Below, in pieces: positions 11,787 through 21,727 of a stretch of DNA of 40,500 bases (the stretch's first letter is position 1; each line of letters begins with the position of its first letter). A program made the position numbers and the translations under genes. The DNA is from Pigoraptor chileana (lineage: Eukaryota > Opisthokonta > Filasterea): assembly GCA_943704495.1 (NCBI GenBank), contig CALSCR010001674.1:618-41117 (forward strand), given 5' to 3'. The notes under the pieces were generated by a model. It was not told the DNA's origin. It saw only the letters and a list, made by a program, of their open reading frames with translations, and ran no database searches.

Positions 11787-14567
11787 TTACCGCGCCGAAA
11801 TTTTGTCGCAACCCGTCTCTCCATACCGTCGTCGCATGTTAAAAAGAAACTCGAATCGTTGAACTCGGTTGAGCAGGCGGTGGCTTACGTTGCTGAGGAA
11901 CGACTTGAAATACTCGGTGGTATTGTGACTGACGTGTGTCGTCCAACAGTCCGGCAGCACCATGTAGTCGTATCCAGCTTCGTTTAACTCTAGCATAAGC
12001 GTAATCTTGTTCATGCCGAACCCTGTGAATCGCTCGTCAAAGTATGGAAGCGCCTCCGTCTTCTTTAGCACGAGGTACGGCTCATAGTCGGATAGGGCTG
12101 TTGTACGCTCCTCCGGAATGTCCACGTGATATGGCACATTCGCATCGTACCACCGCGTGTAGTTGGTGAGGCCGTGACCGTTTGGCTTTACATTCAGCTG
12201 AAACGGCATTAATTTGCCCTCAATAATCTGTTGGATGATCCCGGCTTTCTCCTTTGGTATAAGCTCAAGAGCGCGACGAGACAGTTCGAGTTGGGGGAGA
12301 AGGTACTTTTGCGATTTCGCATCCTTTTCGTACCACTTGCCAACCCGCGTGAGCTCGAAAGCGGGAACCACAAACGCAGTCTTTGCGGCTGCATCCCCAA
12401 GTGACTGAACAACGTCGGTATTTACGGCATCCCGAAACTTTTTGACGAAACTAGGGGACGGAACAAAGTCACCGTCGAGAAGAAAGACATACTCCGAGTC
12501 AGCTTCACGAAGGCCAATATTGCGCAAGAGGTTGATCGGGTATTCGAGGTGCGTTCGTGTCGATGGATACACAAGGTAGACGTGAAAGTGGGTGTTTTTT
12601 TCTACGTTATTGACACCGCTTCCGTCGTCCTCGTGAAAGTGTTCTTCAACCATCATTCCGTGCTCCTCGTTCGAACGGCGGTTGCCTTCAGCCTGTCCCC
12701 TCTTGTTGTCTTCGTGGACAGTCGAATTTGAATGCTCGTCGCTGTCCAGGCGCTTAGGAGATGATACAATCGGATTATTGTCAGCGTTGTTAACGTGATC
12801 ATGCTTTTCCATTCCTCGCTCAGACCCGTCGTGTTCGCCGGCGGGTGCCGCGGCGTCGATATGAGTTGGAACCCGCTGATAGCCGTCGTTCAGGTTGATG
12901 TTGTGTGTCTTGTCACTATCTCCTGCGCCGTCGTGGTCATGCGGTTGTACAGGGGGATCCGACAAGAGCCGTCGACCGATGTTAGCCGCACTATCGTTGA
13001 TAATACTCGCTCCTACTCTCTCCCCGAGGAGCATTGAGCGGACGTACGCACGTGCTGTTGCCAGCTGGTCTTCCCACGAACGAGCTTCCTCTAATTCACT
13101 CAAATTCGGCTGTTCCGCCCGCGGCACAAACACAGCGATAAATACATCGCCAGGCCAACGCGTGCCTATGGTACTGCGCAGGTTTTCCAAGCGGTCGAGT
13201 GTTGCCTGTGTAACAATCGATATAAGCTTCTGGTGATGTTTGTTGTGCGCGTGTGAATGTTCGGACGCATGCTCGTGAGCTCGCGTCGCGTGGTCCTCCC
13301 TGTCGCCGTCTACTTGGGCTTCCGCATGTTCGGGGTGGGCGTGGGAATCGCTGTGATCATGCACAACAATGTCGGAACCGTCATCGCCGGTGGTTTCGCC
13401 GAGCTGTTCAACTGTATAGTGCTGTGCGACATTGGACGGGTAGATAGGCGGGCATTTTTCGAGCGCAACTCGCCCGGCAAAGATTTCGCTGTCGTGAACA
13501 TGAAACGCAGAGTTGTGCGAGGCTGCCTTGCTGTTGGCCTTCACACTCTCGGCTTCGCGGTTTGCTGGCTCAAAGAGGATGTGTTTGTCGATTACGTCTC
13601 GTGACGAAGCCGCTGGGACTCCGGGGTTGATTGACTGCGCCGGGTTTCCCTTGACAATTGGCACGAGAGCAACATCGTCAAACCAGACAGATCCCTTGTA
13701 TCCATAGCACGTCAGCATGATCACAACATAAGCGATTTCCTTGTCGCCGCGAACCGGCACCGTCTTTTGTCGGCGACGAAAGCCCGGACTTTTACCATCG
13801 AATTCAAGCGGGATAATGTCCTTTGTAAAATCTGCGTAGGCGATCAGCGCAAGCATACCATAAAAGGGTAATCCCTTGGAGGTCTGCGGGTGTACGTTCC
13901 GGCCCATGCTGCTGACTCGGAACATCAGCCCGACGATCTTTCCATGGGGCGTCGGATCCTTAATGGGCATGAATTGCATCGCCGCGCGAATAAATACGTT
14001 GCTGCAGTTCATTCTGCCGGCGCTTCCCAGGCACGTGATTCCATTGATGCAGGGCTCCACCTCCCACGTCTTCCCGTCGATCCACCACGTCTCCAGATCG
14101 AGCTGGTCGACGGCGAAGGGCTCTTCAAATGATGGATTGTTCACCTGATTTTCCAGTGCGTGGACGTGATTGTGACCGTGAACGTCTTTGTCGTCGATGT
14201 CGTCTCCACTGTGCGTATGGATGTGCGTCTTTTCGAGCGATGGCAACACTACGTTTTCGTGCGATTCATGCGACGATTGGTGAGCGTGGTCGTTCACTTC
14301 CATTCCTTCGTGCTCGTAAGGATCATCGTGGAAGTCGATGTCAGCCCATTCTGGGAAGTACTTGGCGCGCGTCCTTCGTGAGAATGGAAGAAGGCTCTCA
14401 CCGTCGAGGTTCGCAGTCCCAAAAACAGAAAATGCGAAAAGCGCAACAGTGAAAAATGCTGCGATGATTGCGATTCGCACGCGCATCCTGCGGAGTTTGG
14501 CGAATGAGGGTGACACTTGCGATACACCGCCGTCACTCGCCCAGTCGGACACTCTGCCAAAGGCCAT
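11787..14567 (-). CDS. GT49 (LARGE/B4GAT1-like) glycosyltransferase, type II membrane protein
   Basis: A single uninterrupted frame of 926 aa. I chose the ATG at 14567 because it sits in AACCATGG, a near-perfect Kozak context; an in-frame ATG at 14651 would add 28 residues. A short cytosolic tail, a membrane anchor (about 32-50) and an acidic His-rich stem come first. Residues about 142-305 look like a CBM/galactose-binding jelly roll (NPSFEE..., ending VWFDDVALVPI). The catalytic part starts near 448 (SIVTQATLDRL), is split by a disordered His/Asp-rich insert (about 540-655), and resumes at YPINLLRN with the metal-binding DGD (698-700), VVPAFE, YFDERFTGFGMNK and a C-terminal MRRRYG. In LARGE and B4GAT1 this domain transfers glucuronic acid onto matriglycan-type chains in the Golgi. 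The substrate here is unknown. Confidence 0.9.
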   Translation of the reverse strand: MAFGRVSDWASDGGVSQVSPSFAKLRRMRVRIAIIAAFFTVALFAFSVFGTANLDGESLLPFSRRTRAKYFPEWADIDFHDDPYEHEGMEVNDHAHQSSHESHENVVLPSLEKTHIHTHSGDDIDDKDVHGHNHVHALENQVNNPSFEEPFAVDQLDLETWWIDGKTWEVEPCINGITCLGSAGRMNCSNVFIRAAMQFMPIKDPTPHGKIVGLMFRVSSMGRNVHPQTSKGLPFYGMLALIAYADFTKDIIPLEFDGKSPGFRRRQKTVPVRGDKEIAYVVIMLTCYGYKGSVWFDDVALVPIVKGNPAQSINPGVPAASSRDVIDKHILFEPANREAESVKANSKAASHNSAFHVHDSEIFAGRVALEKCPPIYPSNVAQHYTVEQLGETTGDDGSDIVVHDHSDSHAHPEHAEAQVDGDREDHATRAHEHASEHSHAHNKHHQKLISIVTQATLDRLENLRSTIGTRWPGDVFIAVFVPRAEQPNLSELEEARSWEDQLATARAYVRSMLLGERVGASIINDSAANIGRRLLSDPPVQPHDHDGAGDSDKTHNINLNDGYQRVPTHIDAAAPAGEHDGSERGMEKHDHVNNADNNPIVSSPKRLDSDEHSNSTVHEDNKRGQAEGNRRSNEEHGMMVEEHFHEDDGSGVNNVEKNTHFHVYLVYPSTRTHLEYPINLLRNIGLREADSEYVFLLDGDFVPSPSFVKKFRDAVNTDVVQSLGDAAAKTAFVVPAFELTRVGKWYEKDAKSQKYLLPQLELSRRALELIPKEKAGIIQQIIEGKLMPFQLNVKPNGHGLTNYTRWYDANVPYHVDIPEERTTALSDYEPYLVLKKTEALPYFDERFTGFGMNKITLMLELNEAGYDYMVLPDCWTTHVSHNTTEYFKSFLSNVSHRLLNRVQRFEFLFNMRRRYGETGCDKISAR

Positions 14568-15419
14568 GGTTATCCGCATGTACGTCAAACGCAGATGTAG
14601 AAACACGAATGTCAGAAATCCTTGTGTTCCCCGAACGTGCCTCTGCATCATTATTTTCTCCCTCTGCCGCCAGGATAGATCAATTAGGAGATCTCATAAA
14701 ATGGCATGGCAACTGCACAAGAATCAATCGGGCGCCGCACTCGGTGAACTCCGTCAATGGGGCGCGGACGGGACTTCTGTCGACTGGCCCGACGCGGCTG
14801 CGACAGGACTGTGCCTACTCAGCCGCGGCCGGCCGAACTGCGAAAAGGCTCCACTCTACAGAAGGGTTCGATCAGCAGATGGATTCACCAGTTGAGGGTG
14901 AGATATGAAATGTGTGCATCGTTCGGACAAGTATCGAAAGATGCGGGACCACGTTCAGGGCACTTGACAGACAACGGCAGCGCAACTGAGTGTCATAAGG
15001 CAGACGGCAACACTGAGAAGCAAAAGCTTTCGTATTCGTAAAGAATGTTTAGTTGTGGGAAACAGATTCCGTTTTCCAATATTGTTGCGTGCAGTCACCG
15101 TCACCGATAAAGAGGAGTGTGTCATGGTCAAGCCCACATGGAGGCTTCCCGTGGGAATTAAAAAGGTGTTGAAAAATCCTCTACTTATATGGGAGGTTTC
15201 TGCGAGTCTAAGTATTGTGCATTCAGTGTGTCACGTGACACAGCTTACACTTTCAGTATCGAACAATGATTAGTACTTAATTTTAATCGGCATTACCTTG
15301 ACACGAGGTACTAAAAGCAATTCTTTGCAACAACGGTCTCTGTTTTAAGAAGAGAATCCGACTCCAATCAATAAGCAACCGTGTCAAAAGTCTTCAGCGG
15401 GCCACACTACTACAAAAAG
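14568..15419. promoter_or_regulatory. Divergent intergenic region between GT49 and EXOSC6
   Basis: The two genes start back to back across about 850 bp, so this region probably drives both. It contains the 16-bp perfect palindrome at 15227-15242 (TGTGTCACGTGACACA). No TATA box could be assigned with confidence, and no further coding potential was seen. Confidence 0.55.
15227..15242. promoter_or_regulatory. 16-bp perfect palindrome with CACGTG core (E-box-like)
   Basis: TGTGTCACGTGACACA reads the same on both strands. It lies about 178 bp upstream of the EXOSC6 ATG. CACGTG is the classical bHLH/bZIP dimer target in animals and fungi; the factor in this organism is unknown. Confidence 0.5.
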
Positions 15420-17656
15420 ATGGTGTTTGACAGAGCGCGTGTGACTGGCCCGGAGGAGTCCATCCCTTACCCCGCCCGTCCCGAGGAGAAAAAGCCTCTA
15501 ATCGCAAAGAGAGACAAGCGTGCAGATGGACGGTTGCCGGACCATGGGCGACCCGTGTGTGAGTGTTGATGCAGTCCCTTGTGCTCATGCGTGTGTGTAC
15601 TGAGTGTAATTCTTGCCTCTCTATCGTTTCATGGGGATTTCGTGTCAGAGATGCATGTGCGTTTACAGATGTATTTGTCGCAGAGTGTGACGCGCTTGTC
15701 AGATCGGGGGTTCGCTTCAGCGATCCCGGCGTATCTTCATTATACATCACTGTTAACCGCCATCACGTCTGCGTCTCGCCCGCAGTTGCGCGAACGCACG
15801 TGATCACACAAGCAAATGGCTCTGCATACATGGAACTAAACAGGACCAAAGTGACTTGTGGCGTCTACGGGCCTCGCGAATTCCCAAGGGCCTCACCGTT
15901 CAGTGCGCGTGGGCAGATTAATTGCGAGATTAAATTTGCGCCCTTTGCGTGCTCACGCCGACGGGCGCACCAACAGGATGCTGAGGAGTCTGATCTGTCA
16001 AAGTTTCTCGAGAAGGCGCTCGAGCCCGCCATTCGCTTGGAACTCTTTCCAAAGTCTATTGTGGACATTTATGTGACTGTGTTGGAGGTGGGTTTCACGC
16101 TGGGCCGTTATTGCTTTGTGCAACTGCGTGTCAATATGTGTCGGAGTGTCGATGTGGTATGTATGGGGTGGGTTGTGAGTAGTGTATATCAGAGGATGTG
16201 TAAGTTAGCACACAAAAATCATCCGATATATAGCGAGGTGGTGACTTCAGAGGCTTATAACGGCGCATCAATTTGGTACACTTTAGCATATCTGGGAATG
16301 ACAATTTATCACTCACAATAGACCATTTGTCCGTGTCCAGGATGATGGGAGCGCGCTGTCGGCTGCAATTATGTGTGCTTCGATGGCTCTTGCCGACGCA
16401 TCTGTTGAAATGTTTGACATTGTAACAGCGTGCTCAGTGGTGAGGTTACTTGAAGATGCACGCGTGACACGCAATGCATGGTGTTCCTCCTGTGGATGTT
16501 GGGTGCTTTTCATTGCGATTGCATAATACGACCTGCACTGTGATACACAAATTGGGCGCTTGCTGTGTGTGTGTGTGTGTGTGTATGTGTGTGTGTTTTG
16601 TTTTAGTATCCTCACTGGATGATTATGAGTGATGCAGCTGTCCTTAGTGAGCCTGCTTCCCTCTGTTTTGTCATTCTCATTCATTGGGTTGCGGCACAGT
16701 TTGAGTCCATGTTTATTGTCTGCATTCGCTGGAGTCAAATGGGCATGTGCCTAAGTGTTTTAGCGGAAGCACTCACGCAAACTTGCACACGCGCACTTCC
16801 GTGAGCAGCACTAATCCTTTTATATATTGCCTTGTCAAATTTTTCTACAGAGCTTTATTGGCGGTCGCATGCTTGTGGATCCCAGCAAGACGGAAGTGAG
16901 GATTCTTGCGAGCTCTGGCCTTCCCTCTGTATGCTTATCCCAAATGTGCCGTTTATGCGAATTTGCAACTGTGGTTGCTGTAGCGGAATCCATTGTCCTT
17001 TCTGACTGACCACATGCCCATCTCGCAATCATGACACAGGAGGATGGGTCTGACGGCAGCGTTTGTCTTGCCTGCATGCCATCCCTGAATGAAATCACCG
17101 CCTTTGTGGAGACTGGAGAAGCGACGCCAAAACAGATTGGAACGGTGGGTTCGCAGTTGCCTTTACTCACGTCTGAAAATCCCGCATTGTTCATTGGGCT
17201 TTGTCTGTGAGTCGAAGGATTATACCTCAGGGAATAAGTGTTTTCGGCTGCTGTTCGGTGATTATCGTCTCTCTGGAGGTTTTGATATGAACGATCTTGG
17301 GCAACGCTTGTGAGCACAACCCCTGTGTCATGTGTGCATTCCATTGATTTTCTCCTTCACGGCCAGAATCTGCGGCCATTATACTCCTTTAGTTGTCGTC
17401 TCTGTGGGCGGCAAATTTGTGTGCTTACTCGAGGGTACATCGCCCCTTTGTTGATGTGCGTTGGTGGTCCATCTGACAGGCAACGGAAAAATGCATCGGT
17501 GGCTGTGCACAAGCGTATATTGTCGTGCGAGAATCGCTTTGCAAGGGCGCGATCGCCAAAGAGAGGGAGCGGCGGGGGTTGTCGGTGGCGGCCGACGTGG
17601 CAGAGGGCGGCGATGGTTCCAGTGGTACGAGCGAGAGTCAAAAAATGCAAGAATAA
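15420..17656 (+). CDS. EXOSC6: Exosome core subunit EXOSC6/Mtr3 (RNase PH-like)
   Basis: Exons 15420-15558, 15786-16087, 16341-16439, 16851-16895, 17040-17144 and 17480-17656 join in frame to 288 aa. The start ATG gives MVFDRARVTGPEES, matching the N-terminal 'RGPEES' block of Mtr3; a longer frame upstream starts only at a GTG. Further family blocks are RPVFARTHVITQANGSAYME (about 42-61), the basic FAPFACSRRR stretch, LEKALEPAIRL, DDGSALSAAIMCASMALADA and SVEMFDIV. Mtr3 is one of six catalytically inactive RNase PH-fold subunits of the eukaryotic exosome ring that guide RNA to Rrp6/Dis3 for 3'-5' processing. The last exon ends with a lysine/glutamate-rich tail and TAA. It is convergent with OS9 and divergent from GT49. 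Confidence 0.93.
16564..16600. repeat. (GT)n microsatellite in an EXOSC6 intron
   Basis: TGTGTGTGTGTGTGTGTATG-type run in the 411-bp intron between exons 3 and 4. Confidence 0.9.
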
Positions 17657-17920
17657 CACGGCTTGCTAATCATAATGAAATGTTGTTTGAATCAATGGCA
17701 CATTGTTTTACAAGTGATTTAACAAATTCAAGAGACAAAGAACGCTCATCGCATCAAGGACACACGCAAACCGACAACGCGCAACGCGCACAATAGCGAC
17801 ACAACGCACGCAATGACTGCACACACCAGCAGACACACACACGCATACATGAACGAACGACCAGGGGACTTTCGACACAAAACATGAGGTGATCTTTGCA
17901 TTGCACAATACAAGCGACCA
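17657..17920. other. Convergent 3' intergenic spacer, EXOSC6/OS9
   Basis: 264 bp between the two stop codons. It is A- and CA-rich on the plus strand (AAACAAATTC-type runs, ACACAC). No feature beyond probable 3' UTRs was seen. Confidence 0.6.
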
Positions 17921-20899
17921 CTACTCAGAATCCCACATCAAATTTTCTTCATCCTCATCGTCGTCAGTGACAAATTTTTGCGTCACAGGCGGTTTCTCGG
18001 CAACGGAAGCTCCAGTCTTACTGGTGCTCGACCGCGGTGGCGCATCCGCATTAGCAATGCCCGCCGCCATATCCACAGCGTCAACGCCGCTCTCCAAGGA
18101 AGGACTGCCATTCTCTCCCTTTCGGCCCTCCTCAGCGTGGTCCCCAACAGCCTCGCCGCCTTTTGCATCCACCATTTGCAAGGTGGACAGGAAGGACTCA
18201 AGCTCCTCGGGCGACATTTTGTCGATCTCCAGTTCGAGCCGCCGCAAGCGGTCGCCGATCGACTCCTCAATAATCATCTCCACGTATTTGTCTGGCGTGA
18301 TCGGGGCGGCCTCTTTATCGCGAACGACATTGGCTCGGTCCTCTGTTGCGTCAGGGATTGCGTCAGCTTTCCGGTCTGTCGCTGTCTCGGCGTTACTCTG
18401 CCCCGCAGGGTTCGCCGAATGAGCATGCGGACTATTCAGCCCAGCGGCACGCAGCTGCTCAAGGTCCCTGAGGCGCTGCACATCCGCAAACACAGAGTCG
18501 AGTATCGTCCTTGACTTTTTGAGAATATCCCACAAAGACTCTTCCGACGTGCCTTTGCTGCCACTTTGTCCACCATCCGCCACATCTTGGCTGTTGGGGC
18601 GATACGGCCAGCCCTCGTCCTCCCTCGCACTGTCGACGTCATCACCTTCGTCATCACTGTCGTCGCTGTCGTCATCACTGTCGTCATCGTCACTGAAATC
18701 TTCCTCCTCGGCATCTTCCGCCAATTCACCCACACCCACGCTCGACGTCACTGATGGGTGCTTCTTCGACATGTCCGCAGCTGCCTCGTCTTCGGACGAC
18801 AAACCGTCGGAGAGTACAATTTTGTAGTAACGCTCCATGCGGATGAGCTGTGTACTCTCGTCAAAGTGGTAATCTTCCGATTGCATGGCCTGGAAGTGGC
18901 CAAAGTGGCAAAGGACATTTCGCATTAGTACAATGCAACAAGCGCCATATTCATCAAAGTCGCATGAGAGAAAACACGCAGCCCACACAAACGGCCGCCC
19001 CCTGGGTGCACTACTTCACCCAACGACTCACCCGCAGTCTCTCTGGGACACTTGTCTCCAAGTACGCTTCTAGGTCGGCCTTCTTCTGGGCCATCAGCGC
19101 GACGAGCTCAGAGCCCTCTACACTTCCGATGAGCACAATTTCGATATCAAGAGAGCGGACGATTCCAGGCATGCTCTTCAGCATATGCTGCGACACAACG
19201 TTGGCATAGTGATCGTTCTTGGACGATGACGCCATCAAGTCCGCTGGCGTCACCTCAACCTTAAGTTTCATCGGCAGCGACCGGGGTAATCTGCGCGCAT
19301 GATCTCTCGCGGCTGCTCGCTTGGTGGTCGCCAGTGGATGGCAGACAATGGGGTCGGCAGGTGCATCCAATGGATCCAGAAGTCCGATGCTGCACAGCCG
19401 AGGAGTGTTGATGACCACGTGATAGACGCACGTCGATGGCTCCACAACGGACGCAATGTGATCGCCCGCGTCGGGATGGCATCGAATCTGTCAGTTAATG
19501 TATGGCAGAAAGGAGAGTAAGGGGTCACAAAGATCAACAATTGGCCATCGGAACAACAAAGACAATGAGAAAAAGTGAGAAGTGGGGCATGGAACGGGCT
19601 ACAGTAACACTATAGATGCTGGTGACTACACAAAACCCACACACAACGCGTGGTGGTCATGGCTCGTTGTGCACAGGACTTGCACAAGCACATGCAGCCA
19701 CGCGCTCATGCAGAATGGCACACGCTCTCTCACACATTCAGGCAAGCAGACACAAACCTGCACAATGGTCTTGCGTGGTGCACTTCCAACACCGCAGGAT
19801 GTGCCCCTGCTGTACTCCCACGTATATCCCGCCTTCGGAATCATGTCTGACTGCGCGCCATTATGCGGTGAAGTGTGCTTTGACACGGCCGTTCGCTTCG
19901 CACGCGCTCTCGTCCCTGGCACCGATCCCTCGGGCATTGCATCATCTCCGCTGCCAATATCAGCGTCGGCGTCGGCACTCGGCGTCTCCGCCGTCGCAGG
20001 CACATCGACTGACTCGAAAGGCTGACGAGCAGCAGGCTCGACATCCAACGGGGCGATGTTGCCTCCTGAATCAATGGTGCGGCCATCTTCCGTTTTGTGA
20101 ACCGAAAAAGATCCCAACAGGTTTTCGTCCTCCACCTCGCCCGTAGGACGCACGTGGTATTGTCGGACATGTCGCATGTGACAGTACTCATAAGTCCACC
20201 ATCCAAACACCTGTGGGACCACAGGCATTCTTCGAGATTAGTATCGCAGGCAATTTGTCAAGACCCTAACTCGGCCAATAAAGATGCATCCAACGAAGAG
20301 TTAGTCTATCTATCAAAAGCAAAAGCAAAGGGCCACCGCTTTGAAATTTGAAAATCAAGTGCCTGCGCATACTCCACAACAACCGCAAGACACACACCCG
20401 GTAGAGACAAATAGATTCCAGAGGCCTCAACAGCTCGGCAGTTTCTAATGGTCCGCGAGCGTCGGAGTCCACGCCGCCCTCTCCCCCTTCATCTGCTGAA
20501 TCGGCGGTCTGTCGTCGGCTGCCCACGCGACAAGCAAACCGTTGGCCATGGACTGTTGCGAGCTCCACTGTTTCGGCGACCTTTTACAGTCAGAGTGAGC
20601 AAAAGGCACATCAAACTCAGGTTAGAAAGAAGTACTTTTCTATCAGATCACAGCTGTTGTTCATCGCTCACCTCCTCACTCGGGACGTCCCCCACATAGG
20701 CTGGTTTGGACGACAAATCGACGGAGAAACGCGACAATTCGAGGTCCTCCAACCTGAATTTCGAGTGTGCACTCGGTCGCACGTGATCATCGCCAAAACG
20801 GCTCGGTTCAAGCAAGCCCTCCTCCTCGATGAATATCAATAGCATTATAGCCACCGATATATATGCGAGAACGCGAGCGCCTTGAAACGGCACCGGCAT
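17921..20899 (-). CDS. OS9: OS-9/Yos9-type ERAD lectin with MRH domain
   Basis: Exons 20899-20672, 20580-20398, 20210-19758, 19487-19032 and 18889-17921, all joined in phase 0, give 762 aa. A hydrophobic segment after the start (VLAYISVAIMLLIFI) is a likely signal peptide. The N-terminal block with YGQ-like HGQRFACRV and ELLRPLESICLYR leads into the MRH lectin domain: GWWTYEYCH..HVRQYH (WW 141-142, Gln154), PRKTIVQIRC (Arg283), and VEPSTCVYHVVINTPRLC (Glu304, Tyr310). All four mannose-contact residues known from OS-9/MRH lectins are present. In yeast and animals this protein reads trimmed N-glycans on misfolded ER proteins and passes them to the Hrd1 ligase. The MRH is split by an acidic insert, and the C-terminal third is highly acidic (S/D/E runs about residues 500-545), ending DDDEDEEN without an HDEL-type signal. 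Confidence 0.92.
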
Positions 20900-21727
20900 A
20901 CTTCCGATGGGTCCAACAAGACCGCTGTTCCCCTGGAACCCTTGCCAGATGCACAGAGCAGCAAAATGCTCACGCGCGCATGTTCATGTGTGTTATCTGC
21001 GTGCGTGCGTGCGTGCGTGCGTACGAGCGTTCCTGGAGTTGCCAATCATCTGGCGATGCTGTGGGGTGTACATCGGCCATGCAGCCGCAGAAATGACGGA
21101 GTTTATGCTTCCATGCCGCAGCAGTCGGTTTTGTAGACAGCACTCGCCCAAGTCGCACGTGCTGAACAAATGTTGCACAATAAATGAACGCATCACATGA
21201 AATTGTTCTGCAAAACTTGTTTGTATTTTTTTTTGTGTTGTCTGATCAGTGAAAGTTCGATTTGCACGTTGAGGTGTCCTTTTGCCTAATGGATCGGAAT
21301 TGATAATACCCCCCACTTTCAATGTATACTGATAGGTAAACTCTCTCGCTCCTCATCGCAGACGCAACACCCTATCCTCCATCACTCATCCGGGGGATGT
21401 ATTTAATGTCCTGTATCACGTGATCACGCAGGTGGTCCACATGGTGGCCCTCTAATTCGAATGGAGCAATTCGATACCGTTTCCATACCGAGTCACATTT
21501 ATTTTCAGCTGTTTCACAGAAACGCAGATGGGTATTGCAGGTGCTGACCAGATGGGCACTGTCAACCCAAACCCACACACACACATACACACACACACAG
21601 ACACACACACACGCCACACACTCTCTTGGAGATTCAGCTTTCATTACATAGCAAAGTGCAGCTCGCAGTCACCTTCCCTCTACGCAAGGACTTTTTGGAG
21701 TTGAACCGGGAAGTTGTTGATGTTAGA
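20900..21727. promoter_or_regulatory. Divergent intergenic region between OS9 and EPRS
   Basis: About 830 bp shared by two outward-reading genes. It contains CACGTG boxes at 21156-21161 and 21417-21422 (the latter inside the palindrome ATCACGTGAT), a (TGCG)n run near 21000-21025 and a (CA)n tract at about 21567-21612. No extra coding region is supported. Confidence 0.55.

Noticed and set aside
14568-14651. N-terminal extension of GT49 to the ATG at 14651
   Set aside because: Possible, but the ATG at 14567 has a much better context and puts the membrane anchor at a normal type II position.
15381-15419. Upstream extension of EXOSC6 to 15381
   Set aside because: That frame begins at GTG; the ATG at 15420 aligns with the start of known Mtr3 proteins.
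15563-16321. 252-aa plus-strand frame taken as a whole gene
   Set aside because: It reads through intron 1 and past the donor of EXOSC6 exon 2; only 15786-16087 matches Mtr3.
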